DNA from: Halopseudomonas xinjiangensis
GTDB taxonomy: Bacteria > Pseudomonadota > Gammaproteobacteria > Pseudomonadales > Pseudomonadaceae
Direction of reading: 5' to 3'
Assembly (NCBI GenBank): GCA_011050525.1
Contig: DRFO01000013.1
Coordinates: 1 to 64,000, forward strand
Length of the DNA stretch: 64,000 nucleotides
Both the position numbers and the translations under genes were made by a program. The number at the start of each line of letters is the position of its first letter. The stretch's first letter is position 1. Under the pieces are notes generated by a model that saw nothing but the letters and a program-made list of their open reading frames with translations, was not told where the DNA came from and did no database searches. This document shows, piece by piece, positions 19,516 through 27,225 of this stretch.

Positions 19516-21030
19516 ATGTTCAACCGTATTGGCGTCATCGGCGCCGGTGCAATGGGCCGCGGTATCGCCCAACTGTTCGCCAGCAGCGGTCAGCAAGTAC
19601 TGCTATACGACACCCGCGCCGAAGCTATCGAAGACGCCATCGCCTTCAACCGTAACCTGCTGCAGCGTTCGGTGGCCAAGGGCAAGCTCAGCGAAGGTGA
19701 CTTCGACGCGACGATGGAACGCATGCAGCCAGCTTCTGACCTTGAGCAGCTCAAGGATTGCGACCTGGTTATCGAAGCGATTGTCGAGATTCTCGAGGTC
19801 AAACAGAAGCTGTTTGACCAGCTGGAAAGCCTGGTGCGGGACGATTGCGTGCTGGCGACCAACACGTCTTCGCTGTCCGTCACGCGTATTGCCAGCAGTT
19901 GCAAGCGCCCCGAGCGAGTGGCTGGCTTTCATTTCTTCAACCCGGTTCCCCTGATGAAGATCGTCGAGGTAGTCCGCGGCGAGCGCACCGACGAGCGGTA
20001 CATTCAAGGGCTGGTAGAGCTGGCCGACAAGGCCGGGCACTTCGCGGCGATCACGCCGGATACCCCCGGCTTCCTGGTCAACCATGCTGGTCGCGCCTTT
20101 GGTACCGAAGCACTGCGCATTCTTAGCGAGGGCGTGGCCACTCCCCAGCAAATCGACCGTATGTTGCGCGACGGCCCCGGTTTTCGCATGGGCCCCTTCG
20201 AGCTGTTCGATCTGACCGGCCTTGATGTATCCCATGCTGTGATGGAGTCGGTCTACGAGCAGTTCTACCATGACCCGCGCTACACCCCCTCGTTCATCGC
20301 CGCGCAACGAGTAGCCGCAGGGCTTCTAGGCCGCAAGACCGGCCAGGGGTTCTACCGCTATGAGGACGGTCAGAAGATCGAGCCGCAGGAACCCGCCGCA
20401 GAAGAGGTGATGATTACCCGGCCCTTCTGGCTGCACGGCGACGACATTGTCATGCGCAGTAATGTGTCAGCTGTATTGTCTGCCGCTGGCGCGACGCTGG
20501 AAGAGGGCAATCAGCCCAGCGCCGAGGCTATCTGTCTGGTGACCCCCCTGGGTGAAGATTGCACCACCGCGCTGACCCATCTCGGCTTGCCGGGCGAGCG
20601 CACTCTGGCTCTGGACTGTTTTGACAACTGGGACAAGCGCCGCACGCTGATGCGCCAGCCCGCTGCCGAGGCCAACATCGTAGCCCAGGCCCGCGGTGCC
20701 CTGAGCGCCGACGGCGTGCCGGTTGAAGTGATCAATGACTCGGCCGGTTTCGTCATCCAGCGCCTGATTGCAGGCGTGGTCAACCTGGGCACCGAGATCG
20801 CCCAGAAGGGCATCGCCACGCCGGAAACCCTCGACCGTGCGATTCAACTGGCGCTGGGCTATCCAAAGGGCCCGCTGGCTTTCGGCGAGCACTACGGCAA
20901 ACATCAGATCCTTACCGTACTGAATAACCTGCAAGCGGTATACGGCGAACCTCGTTACCGGCCAAGCCCCTGGCTGCGCCGCCGCGTCCAGCTTGGCCTG
21001 CCGCTGACCACCCCCGAATTTCAGGAGTAA
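19516..21030 (+). CDS. 3-hydroxyacyl-CoA dehydrogenase, PaaH/PaaC type
   Basis: The 504-residue NAD-dependent dehydrogenase begins with a Rossmann fold (MFNRIGVIGAGAMGRGIAQLF) and carries GFHFFNPVPLMKIVEVVRG with the catalytic histidine. It has two C-terminal dimerisation domains (about 185-285 and 405-490), the duplicated form seen in PaaH. It oxidises 3-hydroxyacyl-CoA to 3-oxoacyl-CoA. Paired with the PcaF/PaaJ-like thiolase 4 bases downstream, it points to dicarboxylyl-CoA (adipyl-type) intermediates, though the substrate is an inference. GAGGAG provides a good ribosome binding site. Confidence 0.9.
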   Translation: MFNRIGVIGAGAMGRGIAQLFASSGQQVLLYDTRAEAIEDAIAFNRNLLQRSVAKGKLSEGDFDATMERMQPASDLEQLKDCDLVIEAIVEILEVKQKLFDQLESLVRDDCVLATNTSSLSVTRIASSCKRPERVAGFHFFNPVPLMKIVEVVRGERTDERYIQGLVELADKAGHFAAITPDTPGFLVNHAGRAFGTEALRILSEGVATPQQIDRMLRDGPGFRMGPFELFDLTGLDVSHAVMESVYEQFYHDPRYTPSFIAAQRVAAGLLGRKTGQGFYRYEDGQKIEPQEPAAEEVMITRPFWLHGDDIVMRSNVSAVLSAAGATLEEGNQPSAEAICLVTPLGEDCTTALTHLGLPGERTLALDCFDNWDKRRTLMRQPAAEANIVAQARGALSADGVPVEVINDSAGFVIQRLIAGVVNLGTEIAQKGIATPETLDRAIQLALGYPKGPLAFGEHYGKHQILTVLNNLQAVYGEPRYRPSPWLRRRVQLGLPLTTPEFQE

Positions 21031-21034
21031 TTCA

Positions 21035-22234
21035 ATGACTGCCTATATCTATGATGGTTTACGCTCCCCCTTTGGTCGCCATGCCGGTGCTCTGGCCAGC
21101 GTGCGCCCTGACGACCTGCTGGCCGAGGTCATGCGAGCCTTGATCGCACGCAATCCCTTCGACCAGCGTGAATACGAAGATGTGGTGATGGGCTGTACCA
21201 ACCAGGCCGGTGAAGATGCACGCAACCTCGCACGCCATTCAGCCTTGCTGGCCGGCCTGCCACATGAAGTTCCCGGCCTGACGGTCAACCGTCTGTGCGG
21301 TTCCGGCCTGGCCGCCGTGCTTGATGCCCACCGCATGGTCCGCGCTGGTGAAGGCGAGCTGATCATCGCTGGCGGGTGCGAGAGCATGAGCCGTGCACCC
21401 TTTGTCATTGCCAAGAGCGAAAGCCCCTATTCCCGCGAGTTCCGCGCCTTCGACAGCACCATCGGCGCGCGCTTCCCTAATCCCAGGGTGGAAAAGGAGC
21501 ACGGCTGCGACACCATGCCGGAAACCGCTGACAACGTTGCCCAGGAACTGGACATCAGCCGCGAACAAGCCGACACCTATGCCGCGCGCAGCCAGGAGTT
21601 GTACGAAAAAGCTCGTGCCGAGGGCTTCTTCAAGGACGAAATCCTGCCTATCGAAGTCTCCCAGGGCCGCAAGAAGCCGCCGAAGGTCGTTGATCAGGAT
21701 GAACATCCACGACCCGAGAGCAACATGGAGGCTCTGTCGAAGCTGCGCTCGTTGTTTGAAGGCGGGGTAGTCACGGCCGGTAATGCCTCAGGTGTTAACG
21801 ACGGCGCAGCCGCCCTGCTGATCGGCAGCGAAGCGATTGGCCAGAAATACGGCATCAAGCCGCGAGCACGCATTCTCAGCGGTGCCGTGGCCGGCGTCGC
21901 GCCACGCCTGATGGGCGTCGGTCCGGTGGAAGCCTGTAAAAAGGCCTTGGCGCGTGCTGGCTTGAGCCTGGATCAGATGGACGTGATCGAGATCAACGAA
22001 GCCTTCGCCTCGCAGGTGCTTGGCTGCGCCAAGATGCTGGGTCTGGCCTTCGATGACCCGCGCCTGAATGCCAACGGTGGCGCCATCGCCGTCGGCCATC
22101 CCTTGGGCGCTTCGGGTGGCCGTCTGACGCTAACCGCGATGCGCCAGCTTGAGCGCACCGGTGGCCGCTACGCGCTGGTAAGCCTGTGCATTGGCCTGGG
22201 CCAGGGCGTCGCAGCGGTTATCGAGCGGGTCTGA
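21035..22234 (+). CDS. Acetyl-CoA acyltransferase (thiolase), PcaF/PaaJ type
   Basis: The 399-residue thiolase has the nucleophilic cysteine in TVNRLCGSGLAAVLDAH (residue about 90), the catalytic histidine in GGAIAVGHPLGASGGR, and the second cysteine in LVSLCIGLGQGVA. The sequence is closest in feel to 3-oxoadipyl-CoA thiolases. It cleaves 3-oxoacyl-CoA with CoA to release acetyl- or succinyl-CoA. It forms an operon with the preceding dehydrogenase, and a terminator-like stem follows. Confidence 0.92.
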   Translation: MTAYIYDGLRSPFGRHAGALASVRPDDLLAEVMRALIARNPFDQREYEDVVMGCTNQAGEDARNLARHSALLAGLPHEVPGLTVNRLCGSGLAAVLDAHRMVRAGEGELIIAGGCESMSRAPFVIAKSESPYSREFRAFDSTIGARFPNPRVEKEHGCDTMPETADNVAQELDISREQADTYAARSQELYEKARAEGFFKDEILPIEVSQGRKKPPKVVDQDEHPRPESNMEALSKLRSLFEGGVVTAGNASGVNDGAAALLIGSEAIGQKYGIKPRARILSGAVAGVAPRLMGVGPVEACKKALARAGLSLDQMDVIEINEAFASQVLGCAKMLGLAFDDPRLNANGGAIAVGHPLGASGGRLTLTAMRQLERTGGRYALVSLCIGLGQGVAAVIERV

Positions 22235-22248
22235 TCGCTCTGTAACCG

Positions 22249-22280
22249 AAGCGCCGGGTACCGATCAGAGCCCGGCGCTT
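22249..22280 (+). terminator. Stem-loop after the thiolase gene
   Basis: AAGCGCCGGG (22249-22258) pairs perfectly with CCCGGCGCTT (22271-22280) across a 12-nt loop, 15 bases after the thiolase stop. No long T tract follows. Confidence 0.6.
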
Positions 22281-22355
22281 ACCGCCGCCACCCCTGTCCG
22301 GCTTTTCTGCTATGGTGTCGGTTGCTCAAAAGGCCGAAATCACCAGGAACATTTA

Positions 22356-22652
22356 ATGCAACTAGCATCCAACCCCTTCGAATGGCTCGGCGAAGTCCTG
22401 GGCAGTATTGTCCGGATAATCATCGACAGTCTTGCATGGATTTTCGACGTCCTGAGCGGCGCCAGCGCCGCCTTTATCAACGGCTTTGCCCGGACGCTCG
22501 GCGTAGACAGCAGCTGGCTCAGCATAGCGGCGGTCATACTCGGACTGCTGCTGATCTACACCGGCGTGCGTGCGCTGATTCGCAAGCACTTCATTGCTGG
22601 CGTCCTGTGGCTGTTGCTGGGACTGTGGTTGCTGAGCGCCCTGGTTCGTTGA
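22356..22652 (+). CDS. Small inner-membrane protein, unknown function
   Basis: The 98-residue product begins MQLASNPFEWLGEVLGSIV and has an amphipathic N-terminal half (VRIIIDSLAWIFDVLSGASAAF) and two hydrophobic segments (LSIAAVILGLLLIYTGVRAL and AGVLWLLLGLWLLSALV). AGGAAC lies upstream of the ATG. Small two-helix proteins like this are common in Pseudomonas next to PEBP-type genes. I recognise no domain. Confidence 0.65.
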   Translation: MQLASNPFEWLGEVLGSIVRIIIDSLAWIFDVLSGASAAFINGFARTLGVDSSWLSIAAVILGLLLIYTGVRALIRKHFIAGVLWLLLGLWLLSALVR

Positions 22653-22727
22653 CCTGGTGAACCTGGGCGAATACCCGCGGTCCGGTATGTAAGAGCTTCT
22701 CAAACGCTTCAACCGAAGGAGAGCATC

Positions 22728-23210
22728 ATGGGTTTCGCATTGTCCAATGATCTGCAGTTGACCAGTAGCGCTTTTGAACAACATGGCGCCATTCCGAGCA
22801 AGCATACCGGCGAGGGCCTCGACGTCTCCCCGGCCCTGAGCTGGTCCAATCCGCCAGCCGGCACAAAATCCTACGCCATCCTCTGCCATGACCCGGATGC
22901 GCCGTTGATCTCGCCCAACGGCACCTATGGCTTCGTGCACTGGACGCTATACAACATCCCGTCCGAGGTCGAATCGCTGCCGGAAGGCTCGAGTGATTTC
23001 ACCCAGGGCAAAAACAATTTCGGCAAAGTAGGCTTCAACGGCCCGATGCCGCCGGAAGGACATGGTCGTCACCATTACTATTTCTGGATACTGGCGCTGG
23101 ATGCGGAATTGCATCTGCCCGACGGAATGACCATGTGGGAGTTACTGGCCAAGACAGAACGCCACACGCTGGCGATGAACCGGTTGATCGGCACCTACCA
23201 GCGCGGCTGA
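22728..23210 (+). CDS. YbhB/YbcL-type phosphatidylethanolamine-binding-like protein
   Basis: The 160-residue protein shows the PEBP/Raf-kinase-inhibitor-like motifs CHDPDAP, GFVHWTLYNIP and GPMPPEGHGRHHYYF. There is no signal peptide, so a cytoplasmic location is likely. An AAGGAG ribosome binding site precedes the ATG by 7 bases. Bacterial members have no firmly known role. The gene is followed by a three-copy tandem repeat. Confidence 0.9.
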   Translation: MGFALSNDLQLTSSAFEQHGAIPSKHTGEGLDVSPALSWSNPPAGTKSYAILCHDPDAPLISPNGTYGFVHWTLYNIPSEVESLPEGSSDFTQGKNNFGKVGFNGPMPPEGHGRHHYYFWILALDAELHLPDGMTMWELLAKTERHTLAMNRLIGTYQRG

Positions 23211-23236
23211 ACGCCGCACGAACCGGGCTCTCCGTG

Positions 23237-23646
23237 GCAGCCTGCATCTGGCTTGGCTCTTCCCCTGGGACGGTCAAGCACCAGCTTGATCCTACGGAGC
23301 TAGCCTGAGAATGCGGAGTCGGCTGACAGCCTGAATATCGAGCGGGTGCTCGACAGTCCCAGGAAGACCAGCATGTCCGTCGCAGCCTGCATCTGGTTTG
23401 GCTTTCCCTGGGACGGTCAAGCACCAGCTTGATCCTGCGGAGCTAGCCTGAGAATGCGACGCCCGCTGACAGCCTGAATATCGAGCGGGTGCTCGACAGT
23501 CCCGGGAAGACCAGCATGTCCGTCGCAGCCTGCATCTGTTGTAGCTTTTCCCCGGGAAAGCGAGCATTAGCTTGATCCTACGGAGCCAGCCTGAGAATGC
23601 GGCGTCGGCTGACAGCCTGAATATCGAGCGGGTGCTCGACAGTCGC
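23237..23646. repeat. Three tandem copies of a ~144-bp hairpin-containing unit
   Basis: Units start at 23237, 23382 and 23525, marked by GCAGCCTGCATCTG, so periods are 145 and 143 bases. The first two copies are nearly identical. The third diverges in its first third. Each unit carries TCGAGCGGGTGCTCGA (stem 6, loop 4), and units one and two also carry TCAAGCACCAGCTTGA (stem 6, loop 4). The array fills the 449-base gap between the convergent PEBP and enoyl-CoA hydratase genes. No gene is convincing in it. See findings. Confidence 0.9.
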
Positions 23647-23659
23647 AGAGAGAACCGCG

Positions 23660-24325
23660 TCAGCCCATGATCTGCGCCAATGCTTCACGCAGCGGCGTAT
23701 TCAGCAGCTTCCGGGTTTCCCGATAGGCCCTGCGATCCAGCTGGGCCAGGGTTTGCACCTTACGTCGCGCAGCCTCAAGAATGTCCTCGGGCGCGACGAC
23801 TTCGTCCAGAAAGCCGGCCTCAATCGCTTGAGCAGGAGTCAAGGTCTGGGCCTGCAGCACACACCGCGACAACCAGTGCGCCGGCAGTCGCTCGCGGGCC
23901 AGTCGCATCGCCCCGTCGGGCATGGTCATGCCAATGGCCACTTCATTCAGCCCCACACGAAAAGAGCCCGCAGCGCCAAGCCGATAATCAGCCAGTAGTA
24001 ACATCAGTGCGGCCTTGGCCATGGCGTGGCCGGTGCTGGCGATCACCAGCGGGCCGGGGTAGTCGAGCAACCCCAGAGTGAGGCGGTCACCCGCTTCACG
24101 CATGGCGTCACAGGCCGGTCCACCCGCGTCGATCAGCTTGCGATCATAGCCGCCGCTAAAACAACCTGTGCGGCCATGAATCAGTACGGCGCAGTCTGCC
24201 TGCTCAGCCTGCTTCAGCGCATCGAGCAACGCCTCGATCATGGTTTGTGAGAGCGCGTTGACCTTGCCGTCATCCAGACCTATCTCGGCAATTCCATCTT
24301 CTATTTTCAGGCTCAACGCGCTCAT
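23660..24325 (-). CDS. Enoyl-CoA hydratase/isomerase (crotonase) family protein
   Basis: The 221-residue protein is short for a crotonase (usual ~260). The N-terminal region MSALSLKIEDGIAEIGLDDGKVNALS and the oxyanion-hole region RTGCFSGGYDRKLID are recognisable. The second catalytic region LADYRLGAAGSFRVGLNEVAIGMTMP has no obvious glutamate pair as in classical hydratases, so an isomerase, hydrolase or other crotonase reaction is possible. Its start overlaps the acyl-CoA ligase stop by 4 bases. Confidence 0.85.
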   Translation of the reverse strand: MSALSLKIEDGIAEIGLDDGKVNALSQTMIEALLDALKQAEQADCAVLIHGRTGCFSGGYDRKLIDAGGPACDAMREAGDRLTLGLLDYPGPLVIASTGHAMAKAALMLLLADYRLGAAGSFRVGLNEVAIGMTMPDGAMRLARERLPAHWLSRCVLQAQTLTPAQAIEAGFLDEVVAPEDILEAARRKVQTLAQLDRRAYRETRKLLNTPLREALAQIMG

Positions 24326-25947
24326 GATGCGGCCTGGCCCCGCGCCTCATCACGCAATACCCTGCGCAGCAGCTTGCCGACCGTGGACTTGGGCAGATCG
24401 TCGCGAATTTCCACGGAGCTTGGCACCTTGTATCCGGTCAGGTGCTCGCGGCAATGTGCAATGATCGCGGCCTCATCGAGCTGCGGATCATTCACGCTGA
24501 CAAAGAGTTTGACCGCCTCGCCCTTCTTCTCGTCGGGCACCCCGACCGCTACACATTCGCGAACGCCGGGGTGGCGCATGGCGGCGTCTTCGATATCGTT
24601 GGGGTAGACGTTGAAACCCGACACGAGAATCATGTCCTTCTTGCGATCAACCAGTTTGAGGAAACCTTCTTCGTCAATAACCCCAACATCGCCAGTCTTG
24701 AGCCAGCCGTCATCAGTAATGGCTTCGGCGGTGTCTTCCGGACGCTGCCAGTAGCCCTGCATAACCTGCGGACCACGAATCAGCAGTTCGCCCGGCTCGC
24801 CCGGTGCAGTTTCGTGGCCATTGTCATCCAGCGTCTTCATCTCGGTATCGATCACCGCGCGACCGATAAAACCTTCTTTGTAGGGCGTGAACGCTGTGGA
24901 CGCGACCACCACGGGTGATGTCTCGGTCAAGCCGTAACCCTCGCGTACCACACTGCCGGTGCGCTCTTTCCAGCGCCGGGCAATTTCGGTATTAAGTGGC
25001 GCTCCGCCTGAATTGACCCACTTCAGTCTGCTGAAGTCGATGCTGTCAAAATCGGGATGCGCCATCAACGAGACGAAGAGCGAGTTAATACCCGTCAGGA
25101 GTGTGATGGGCTGACGTTTGATATCGGCAATCATGCTGTCCAGATCACGGGGATTGCTGATCAGAACGCTATGGAATCCGGTGTAGACCGAGGCGATGCA
25201 GTTCGCGGTAAAAGCGAAGATATGATAAAGCGGCAACGGCGATACACGCACCTCGTTGCCGTATTCCACGTCACCCTCGCGAATGATGCTGACCGCCTGC
25301 AAAACGTTGCTCAGAATATTGCGGTGACTGAGCATGGCTCCCTTCGAAACGCCAGTGGTTCCGCCGGTGTACTGCAGCAGAGCCAAATCATCCAGACCAC
25401 GCTCCGTCTGCGCTGTCGGCAACTGTTCAGCCTGACGCAGGGCCTGCATGAAGCGCGTCACGTCCGGCTCGTCGCTTTCATAAATCGGGTTCAGCATATC
25501 GTCGGTGCTGGTGACAATAAGATGCTTGATCTGCGTCTCGTTCTGGATCTTGCGCACCATTGGCACAAGCTTGTCGAGAACGACCACTGCCTTGGCGCCC
25601 GAGTCGGCGAACTGGTGGCGGGTTTCGTAGGGTGTGTATTGCGGATTGGTATTGACGATGACCAGCCCGGCTTTCATCGCGCCAAAAATGGCGATGGTGT
25701 ATTGCAGCAGGTTAGGCAGCTGGATTGCCAGCCGATCACCGGGCTCCAGGCCTGCCTCATGCCGAAGAAAACGCGCAAACAGGTCAGCCTTCGCACTTAG
25801 GATGTTGAAACTCAAGGTATCCGAACCACATGAAAAGGCGGTTTTGTCGCCGTATCTGAGGCAAGCCTGTTCGAGCACGTCGAAGACGGTTGAATGACCC
25901 AGCTGCGCCAACTGGGTGCCAACGGCGAAATGTGCGGAAGTCGACAT
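24322..25947 (-). CDS. Long/medium-chain acyl-CoA ligase (FadD/PimA-like)
   Basis: The 541-residue AMP-forming ligase activates carboxylic acids to acyl-CoA. Visible motifs are the P-loop LQYTGGTTGVSKGAMLSHRN, the adenylate motif GYGLTETSP, the hinge region DRKKDMILVSGFNVYPNDIE and the C-terminal lysine in LPKSTVGKLLRRVLR. It is first in a two-gene operon with the crotonase. A dyad identical in layout to other sites of the island lies 26 bases before its start, and the IclR gene is divergent. Confidence 0.93.
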   Translation of the reverse strand: MSTSAHFAVGTQLAQLGHSTVFDVLEQACLRYGDKTAFSCGSDTLSFNILSAKADLFARFLRHEAGLEPGDRLAIQLPNLLQYTIAIFGAMKAGLVIVNTNPQYTPYETRHQFADSGAKAVVVLDKLVPMVRKIQNETQIKHLIVTSTDDMLNPIYESDEPDVTRFMQALRQAEQLPTAQTERGLDDLALLQYTGGTTGVSKGAMLSHRNILSNVLQAVSIIREGDVEYGNEVRVSPLPLYHIFAFTANCIASVYTGFHSVLISNPRDLDSMIADIKRQPITLLTGINSLFVSLMAHPDFDSIDFSRLKWVNSGGAPLNTEIARRWKERTGSVVREGYGLTETSPVVVASTAFTPYKEGFIGRAVIDTEMKTLDDNGHETAPGEPGELLIRGPQVMQGYWQRPEDTAEAITDDGWLKTGDVGVIDEEGFLKLVDRKKDMILVSGFNVYPNDIEDAAMRHPGVRECVAVGVPDEKKGEAVKLFVSVNDPQLDEAAIIAHCREHLTGYKVPSSVEIRDDLPKSTVGKLLRRVLRDEARGQAAS

Positions 25948-25972
25948 TTAAACCTCTTTTTATGAACTGTTA

Positions 25973-25987
25973 TTTTGCAGTGCGAAA
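25973..25987. promoter_or_regulatory. Dyad operator, probable IclR-type site
   Basis: TTTTGC-AGT-GCGAAA (5 of 6 arm positions symmetric) lies in the divergent interval between the acyl-CoA ligase and iclR-type genes, close to the ligase start. It is very similar to the site at 27152. Confidence 0.6.
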
Positions 25988-26205
25988 TGCAGTACCAAAA
26001 AGATGCTATTCTATCTGCCCGCGACGTGCAATCATCAGGACAAACCCACTATAGTATCGCTGTGCAGAACTGCCATATCTGGTATCGTCCGTGGTTGGTA
26101 AACAACAATAATAGTCCGTCCTCGAACAATGATCAGGTCTCGCAGACCACTGACATCTCGCACCCGCAGCGGCGCAGGACGGACCAAGCAAGGTAACAAG
26201 GCCCA

Positions 26206-27000
26206 ATGAACGAAGATTTGGAAAACATCAAGGATCCCGCTGCGATCAAGGACCGTAAATTTGTCGAAGCGCTGTCACGCGGACTCGATGTGCTGCGCGC
26301 ATTCAGTCAGGGCTCCGTGGTCATGGGCAACCAGGACATTGCCCGCATTACCGGCCTGCCGAAACCCACCGTGTCACGCATGACCTATACCCTGACCAAA
26401 CTCGGTTATCTGAGCTATTCGACCCAGCTGGAAAAATACCAACTCGACTCAGGGGTTCTTGCCCTCGGCTACGCCTATGTGTCCAACCTGCGCGTGCGGC
26501 AGCTGGCCAAGCCGTACATGGACGAGTTTGCCCGTACCACCAACACATCCGTGGGACTGACCTGCCGCGACCGGCTGTCGATGATCTATGTGGAAAATTG
26601 CCGCCCCGCTGAAACGACTTCGCTGCGCATGGATGTAGGGGTGCGCTTGCCTCTCGCCACTACCGCCGCCGGCCGCGCCTACCTGGCGGCGATGAAGGAA
26701 GAAGAGCGCAGCCACGTGATCACGGCGCTGAAAGCGCGCAGCCCGGAAACCTGGGCTGAAACCGAAGTCGGTCTGGAAAGTGCTTTTGCTGACTACACCA
26801 AGCACGGCTTCTGCCTTTCCCTGGGCGACTGGGACCGCAATGTGAATGCTGCCGGCGTGCCGCTGCATCTGCAGGATGGCACCCTCATGGCGCTGACCTG
26901 TGGCGCGCCGTCGTATCTGGTTTCGGAAGAAAAGGTCAAGAACCAGCTCGCCCACCAATTGGCAATGCTGGCGCGGGATATCGAGCGCCTCGGCGTCTAG
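26206..27000 (+). CDS. IclR-family transcriptional regulator
   Basis: The 264-residue regulator has the N-terminal winged HTH (FVEALSRGLDVLRAF, then NQDIARITGLPKPTVSRMTYTL) and the C-terminal GAF-like effector domain (DEFARTTNTSVGLTCRDRLSMIYVE). It lies inside the beta-oxidation island and is flanked on both sides by copies of a 15-bp dyad, so local control of the ligase, the fused hydratase/dehydrogenase operon and the 19.5-kb operon is the simplest reading. Related family members (PcaR/PcaU, PobR) bind short dyads in aromatic or dicarboxylate pathways. Effector is unknown. Confidence 0.92.
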   Translation: MNEDLENIKDPAAIKDRKFVEALSRGLDVLRAFSQGSVVMGNQDIARITGLPKPTVSRMTYTLTKLGYLSYSTQLEKYQLDSGVLALGYAYVSNLRVRQLAKPYMDEFARTTNTSVGLTCRDRLSMIYVENCRPAETTSLRMDVGVRLPLATTAAGRAYLAAMKEEERSHVITALKARSPETWAETEVGLESAFADYTKHGFCLSLGDWDRNVNAAGVPLHLQDGTLMALTCGAPSYLVSEEKVKNQLAHQLAMLARDIERLGV

Positions 27001-27151
27001 CTCCGGGTGCCGATGTTCGTAGCGAACTCGGCCACCCCGTCGCGCCGGCCCTGTCCGACGGGCCACCTTGCCCGCCAGTAAACCATCACCTTAACTAATC
27101 AATTCACATTTCCCTGACGCAGGGCATCGACAAAGGGATTGTTTTTTTGTA

Positions 27152-27194
27152 TTTTGCCTAGCGAAACACGGTTTCATTATTCCGCATAGTGAAA
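27152..27194. promoter_or_regulatory. Tandem dyad operators before the fused hydratase/dehydrogenase operon
   Basis: Two sites of the same design lie 28 bases apart: TTTTGC-CTA-GCGAAA (27152-27166) and TTCCGC-ATA-GTGAAA (27180-27194). They end 31 bases before the ATG. They match the single sites at 19476 and 25973 and probably bind the IclR regulator encoded just upstream. Confidence 0.65.
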
Positions 27195-27225
27195 CAGATT
27201 TGATTCACTCAAACGGAGGTTCAGC

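Noticed and set aside
23035-23567. Minus-strand open frames crossing the 144-bp tandem repeats
   Set aside because: The residues repeat with the DNA period and have no domain. They are better explained by the repeat.
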